A DNA stretch of 8,023 nt. Source: Planctomycetota bacterium (GTDB lineage Bacteria > Planctomycetota > Phycisphaerae > UBA1845 > PWPN01). The DNA is taken from contig CP070790.1 in NCBI GenBank assembly GCA_020346805.1, positions 4,001,569 through 4,009,591 of the forward strand. Reading direction: 5' to 3'. Under the pieces are notes generated by a model. It searched no databases. It was not told the origin of the DNA and saw nothing but the letters and a program-made list of their open reading frames with translations. Position 1 is the first letter of the stretch. Every line of letters starts with the position of its first letter. This document shows, piece after piece, positions 5,834 to 8,023 of the stretch. Both the position numbers and the translations under genes were made by a program.

Positions 5834-6937
5834 TTATTCTTCCTTTTGGTCCTCATCAGAATCCGGCAGGTGATAGGTGATGCGCATACCTTTGTCAAAA
5901 TCCATCGTCTCCACTTTATCAAAAGACAAAATGTGTCGACCGTTATAATTCATCCACGCATGCTTAAATATCGTGGAATCCCATTTACATTTAGCTCTGG
6001 GTGGTAACATAACAGTTCGCTTCATTTCCATGTGCTGCGGATTAATTGTCAGCGCAGCCGGGATCTGCCGGCCTGTGAGGCGCAATTTTTTATCGTCGAT
6101 AACCCATACTCCATTTTCCTTCTTGGCCAGCTTACCCAACGACATATTGCTGGCTCGTATATCGACCTGTTCGTCACGAAAGATCGGGTGGTTTAGATGC
6201 ACAGTACACAGATAGCAGTCCTTGTCTTGCTGTACCTCGTGCACGAGTTTATTACCCTCCTTATCATGCCAGGTTACCTCACCAAACGGTTGGCTACTGC
6301 GAATCTTAATAGCTTCCAAGGGTGTCAGGCCGGCATATCGATATTTGGTCCTTATTGTTGCGGTGCAACTGCCGTCAGCTGCTATCTGGATATGTTCCTC
6401 AAACCTGCCAAATGAACGAACGTTAAATGCAGGTGCTACATATATAAACGTGCCGGCAAGGGAAAAACCGATAAGAATAATCATGGAAATCAGGTTTAAT
6501 ACTTTCAGATTGATCCGATCCCATAAGCTCTTCTTGGCGACGGACATCGTATCTGAAGCAAGCGAAGATTCAGTCTGGTCAACCGGTAACTGCCCAAGGG
6601 TCAACAGTTGCAGTCTCTTGACGTCTTGAAGCACATTGTTACTTGATGCAACTATCCAATACCACAATTTGATTAATATAGTACTTTCAAAACCAATAAG
6701 TATTACCAATAAAGCACCAAGCATAAGTTTAATGTTGTCGACACGCCCCAGCATGTAACAACCCACAAAGGCTATCGATGCCATAATCAAAAGTTGGACT
6801 AACGTAGCTACTACAAGCTTCTTCTGCTTTCTTTCATACTGACGAAGTATTGAAGCTTTAAATTCCTCCGCTTGTGAGTTGTTAATTGGTTTATCCTCAA
6901 ATATCTTTTTCCGCAGTTCATCATTTGCATCAGTCAT
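5834..6937 (-). CDS. Three-helix membrane protein coupled to an ECF sigma factor (putative anti-sigma role)
   Basis: A 367-residue protein that I cannot place in a named family. The N-terminus (1-40) is charged, beginning MTDANDELRKKIFED. Hydrophobic segments lie at about 41-63, 70-97 and 146-171, with a charged loop NNVLQDVKRLQLLTLGQLP (100-118) between the second and third. Residues 172-367 form a soluble region that would be extracytoplasmic if the N-terminus is inside. The start at 6937 is supported by GGAGG (complement of 6947-6951) 9 nt upstream and by an 8-nt overlap with the sigma gene end, which implies translational coupling. The context suggests that it controls the sigma factor, as membrane anti-sigma factors do, but no classic zinc-binding anti-sigma motif is visible. 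The upstream extension to 7030 would read through the sigma gene and is rejected. Confidence 0.75.
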   Translation of the reverse strand: MTDANDELRKKIFEDKPINNSQAEEFKASILRQYERKQKKLVVATLVQLLIMASIAFVGCYMLGRVDNIKLMLGALLVILIGFESTILIKLWYWIVASSNNVLQDVKRLQLLTLGQLPVDQTESSLASDTMSVAKKSLWDRINLKVLNLISMIILIGFSLAGTFIYVAPAFNVRSFGRFEEHIQIAADGSCTATIRTKYRYAGLTPLEAIKIRSSQPFGEVTWHDKEGNKLVHEVQQDKDCYLCTVHLNHPIFRDEQVDIRASNMSLGKLAKKENGVWVIDDKKLRLTGRQIPAALTINPQHMEMKRTVMLPPRAKCKWDSTIFKHAWMNYNGRHILSFDKVETMDFDKGMRITYHLPDSDEDQKEE

Positions 6938-7481
6938 TTTTATTATCCTCCAACAATTGGCGGAGATTGTTTCGTGCCCGGTATAGGCGGGACTTGATCG
7001 TACCTGATGGTACACCCACGATCTCAGCAATCTCCGCTACGCTGAATTCTTCTATATAGTAAAGAGCCAACAAGCTCCCTTGCTCCGTAGGTAAAGCATC
7101 CATCGCCTGGTAAACCGAATCAAACCGCTGACTGGTCGCGGGCGAGCTGTTCTCGGATTGTTCTTGTTGCTCTGCAAGCCGGTCATGCAAGCGCCGGTCC
7201 CGCTGCTGCCTGCGTACCCAGTCGGCGCACTTGTTGGTGAGAATCCGAAAGACCCATTGGCCGAAGGCCTCCGTATCATCCAGCCGCGATAGATTTTTTA
7301 TGACTGCAATCCAGGTTTCCTGCGTGATATCCCGGGCGGCAGATTGATCATCGATCATCCTGGCAGCATGACGTAGCAATCGCTCTTGCCACCTGTCCAC
7401 CAAAGCAGCAAAGGCCGCAGTCTCGCCCTGCAGGCACCTCAGCACCAACAGGGCGTCTTGTATGGCTGATTCTCGGCTCAT
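6930..7481 (-). CDS. ECF-type RNA polymerase sigma factor
   Basis: A 183-residue sigma-70-family factor of the extracytoplasmic function type, which directs RNA polymerase to a small regulon. Region 2 covers about residues 22-95, including AARDITQETWIAVIKNL and FGQWVFRILTNKCADWVRR. Region 4 covers about 122-178, with the helix-turn-helix FSVAEIAEIVGVPSGTIKSR and the closing LYRARNNLRQLL. A Gln/Ser-rich linker lies between, and there is no region 3. The length is normal for the class. ATG 7481 fits the usual N-terminus but has no Shine-Dalgarno; a -10-like TATACT lies 6 nt upstream. The stop overlaps the start of the membrane-protein gene by 8 nt, so the two probably form one operon. Confidence 0.93.
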   Translation of the reverse strand: MSRESAIQDALLVLRCLQGETAAFAALVDRWQERLLRHAARMIDDQSAARDITQETWIAVIKNLSRLDDTEAFGQWVFRILTNKCADWVRRQQRDRRLHDRLAEQQEQSENSSPATSQRFDSVYQAMDALPTEQGSLLALYYIEEFSVAEIAEIVGVPSGTIKSRLYRARNNLRQLLEDNKND

Positions 7482-7487
7482 GCGTTC

Positions 7488-7493
7488 AGTATA
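7488..7493 (-). promoter_or_regulatory. -10-like element just before the sigma factor start
   Basis: On the minus strand TATACT is followed by six bases and then the ATG at 7481, so transcription from it would be leaderless or nearly so. No good -35 hexamer is spaced at 16-18 nt. A GAACC (complement of 7516-7520) is about the right kind of box for an ECF-dependent, self-activated promoter, but the spacing to TATACT is too long for one promoter. Confidence 0.3.
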
Positions 7494-7627
7494 AGGTCGT
7501 TTGAAAAAGGCAAATGGTTCAAGTCCAGCAAGATATTTCTTTATGTCACAACCTACTATTCGAAGGCAGCTAAGAGTATAGCAATATTTTGTCGATGAGA
7601 CGTTTTAGGGCTTTTAAGGTATTTTTG

Positions 7628-7636
7628 TGGTATAAT
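7628..7636 (+). promoter_or_regulatory. Extended -10 promoter for ssrA
   Basis: TGG-TATAAT (7628-7636) is a perfect -10 hexamer with a TGn extension, 10 nt before the mature 5' end of tmRNA at 7647. No clear -35 box is seen in the T-rich sequence upstream, which an extended -10 can tolerate. Transcription probably starts a few bases before 7647, leaving a short leader for RNase P to remove. Confidence 0.6.
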
Positions 7637-7646
7637 AATGATATAT

Positions 7647-8000
7647 GGGGGCGATTTGGGCTCGACCGGGCAAGTTGAGGTCGTGGCCGCGTGCCCAGGT
7701 TGTCAGGTGGCCTGGTTAAAAACCTGACAAAACTATTAATTGCCAATGGTTATCCATTAGCAATGGCTGCCTAAAAAGGCGGCCCGTTCCTTCGGTGATG
7801 CCTGCTAGCCGATTGGGACGTCGACAGCAGGCCCGCCCGCGTGGGTAGGCGACGTGACACGCGGGTCAGAAAACCACGCCGCTGGGTCGTTTGGAGCCTG
7901 TCGCTGGGCGTCTAGCGGCCGAGATCAAAACGGCAGACTACGCACGTAGAAACCACGGTCGAAGTGTCACGGGACGGGGGTTCGATTCCCCCCGCCTCCA
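7647..8000 (+). ncRNA. ssrA: tmRNA (transfer-messenger RNA, one-piece)
   Basis: tmRNA rescues stalled ribosomes by trans-translation and tags the nascent chain for proteolysis. The 5' end GGGGGCG (7647-7653) pairs with CGCCTCC (7993-7999) to form the acceptor stem, with a G3-U70 wobble, the alanine identity element, and discriminator A at 8000. The T arm is GGGGG (7976-7980), loop TTCGATT, CCCCC (7988-7992). GGGCTCGACCGG follows the 5' end as in other tmRNAs. Pseudoknot 1 is visible: CCAGG (7695-7699)/CCTGG (7711-7715) and TGTCAGGT (7701-7708)/ACCTGACA (7722-7729). Length is 354 nt, and the halves are in normal order, so it is not the permuted two-piece type. CCA is not encoded, so it must be added after transcription. 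SmpB is not in the window. Confidence 0.96.
7742..7774 (+). CDS. tmRNA proteolysis-tag reading frame
   Basis: The frame after pseudoknot 1 reads ANGYPLAMAA and then TAA (7772-7774). With the alanine from the charged tmRNA, the added tag would be A-ANGYPLAMAA. The stop codon sits in the loop of a stem, GGCTGCC (7765-7771)/GGCGGCC (7778-7784), as is usual in tmRNAs. The resume codon is inferred from the frame and family pattern. Most bacterial tags end LAA; this one ends MAA. Confidence 0.8.
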   Translation, partial: ANGYPLAMAA

Positions 8001-8023
8001 TTCAAGAGTCCTTATATGATAAG

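Noticed and set aside
6222..6629. 135-codon plus-strand frame opposite the membrane protein
   Set aside because: It is the antisense of a gene with consistent membrane segments, a Shine-Dalgarno and coupling to the sigma factor.
1..8023. CRISPR array, tRNA genes, rRNA genes or complete insertion sequences
   Set aside because: No regularly spaced repeats, no cloverleaf other than the tRNA-like part of tmRNA, and no terminal inverted repeats with an intact transposase were seen.

Overview
The window looks like part of a bacterial chromosome from the Planctomycetota or a close relative. This rests on several family-level signals. There is a mitochondrial-EF-G1-like (spdEFG1-type) elongation factor G, a group known from spirochaetes, planctomycetes and some delta-proteobacteria. 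There is also a Tat-exported Gfo/Idh/MocA oxidoreductase, an ECF sigma factor overlapping a membrane-protein gene, a degraded REP-type transposase, and a tmRNA gene without an encoded CCA end. The lineage is an inference and was not tested by a search. Most of the window is moderate in G+C; the first ~400 bases are clearly richer.

Layout. Positions 1-~405 hold the N-terminal part of moeA (+). It runs abruptly into the truncated 3' side of a minus-strand oxidoreductase gene (~403-1104). Both genes lose their C-terminal halves at the same point, so this is either a deletion joint or an assembly/amplification chimera. Positions 1105-1714 are a non-coding divergent region with a good sigma-70-type promoter (1332-1359) and two strong RNA folds, forming a ~350-nt leader ahead of EF-G (1715-3805). 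Next come a secreted archaemetzincin-type metalloprotease (3899-4891), a REP-transposase remnant (4966-5064), and a small protein overlapping a nucleotidyltransferase-fold protein (5101-5767). On the minus strand, an ECF sigma factor (6930-7481) overlaps a three-helix membrane protein (5834-6937) by 8 nt. The window closes with ssrA (7647-8000), complete with tag frame, first pseudoknot, T arm and an Ala-type acceptor stem.

Functional themes are translation and ribosome rescue (EF-G, tmRNA), envelope or extracytoplasmic functions (Tat oxidoreductase, signal-peptide protease, sigma/membrane pair), and small mobile or accessory pieces. I did not find a clear large new system. The items most worth following up are the structured EF-G leader, the eukaryote-like protease with its altered Met position, the small-protein/nucleotidyltransferase pair, and the junction near 400-412.
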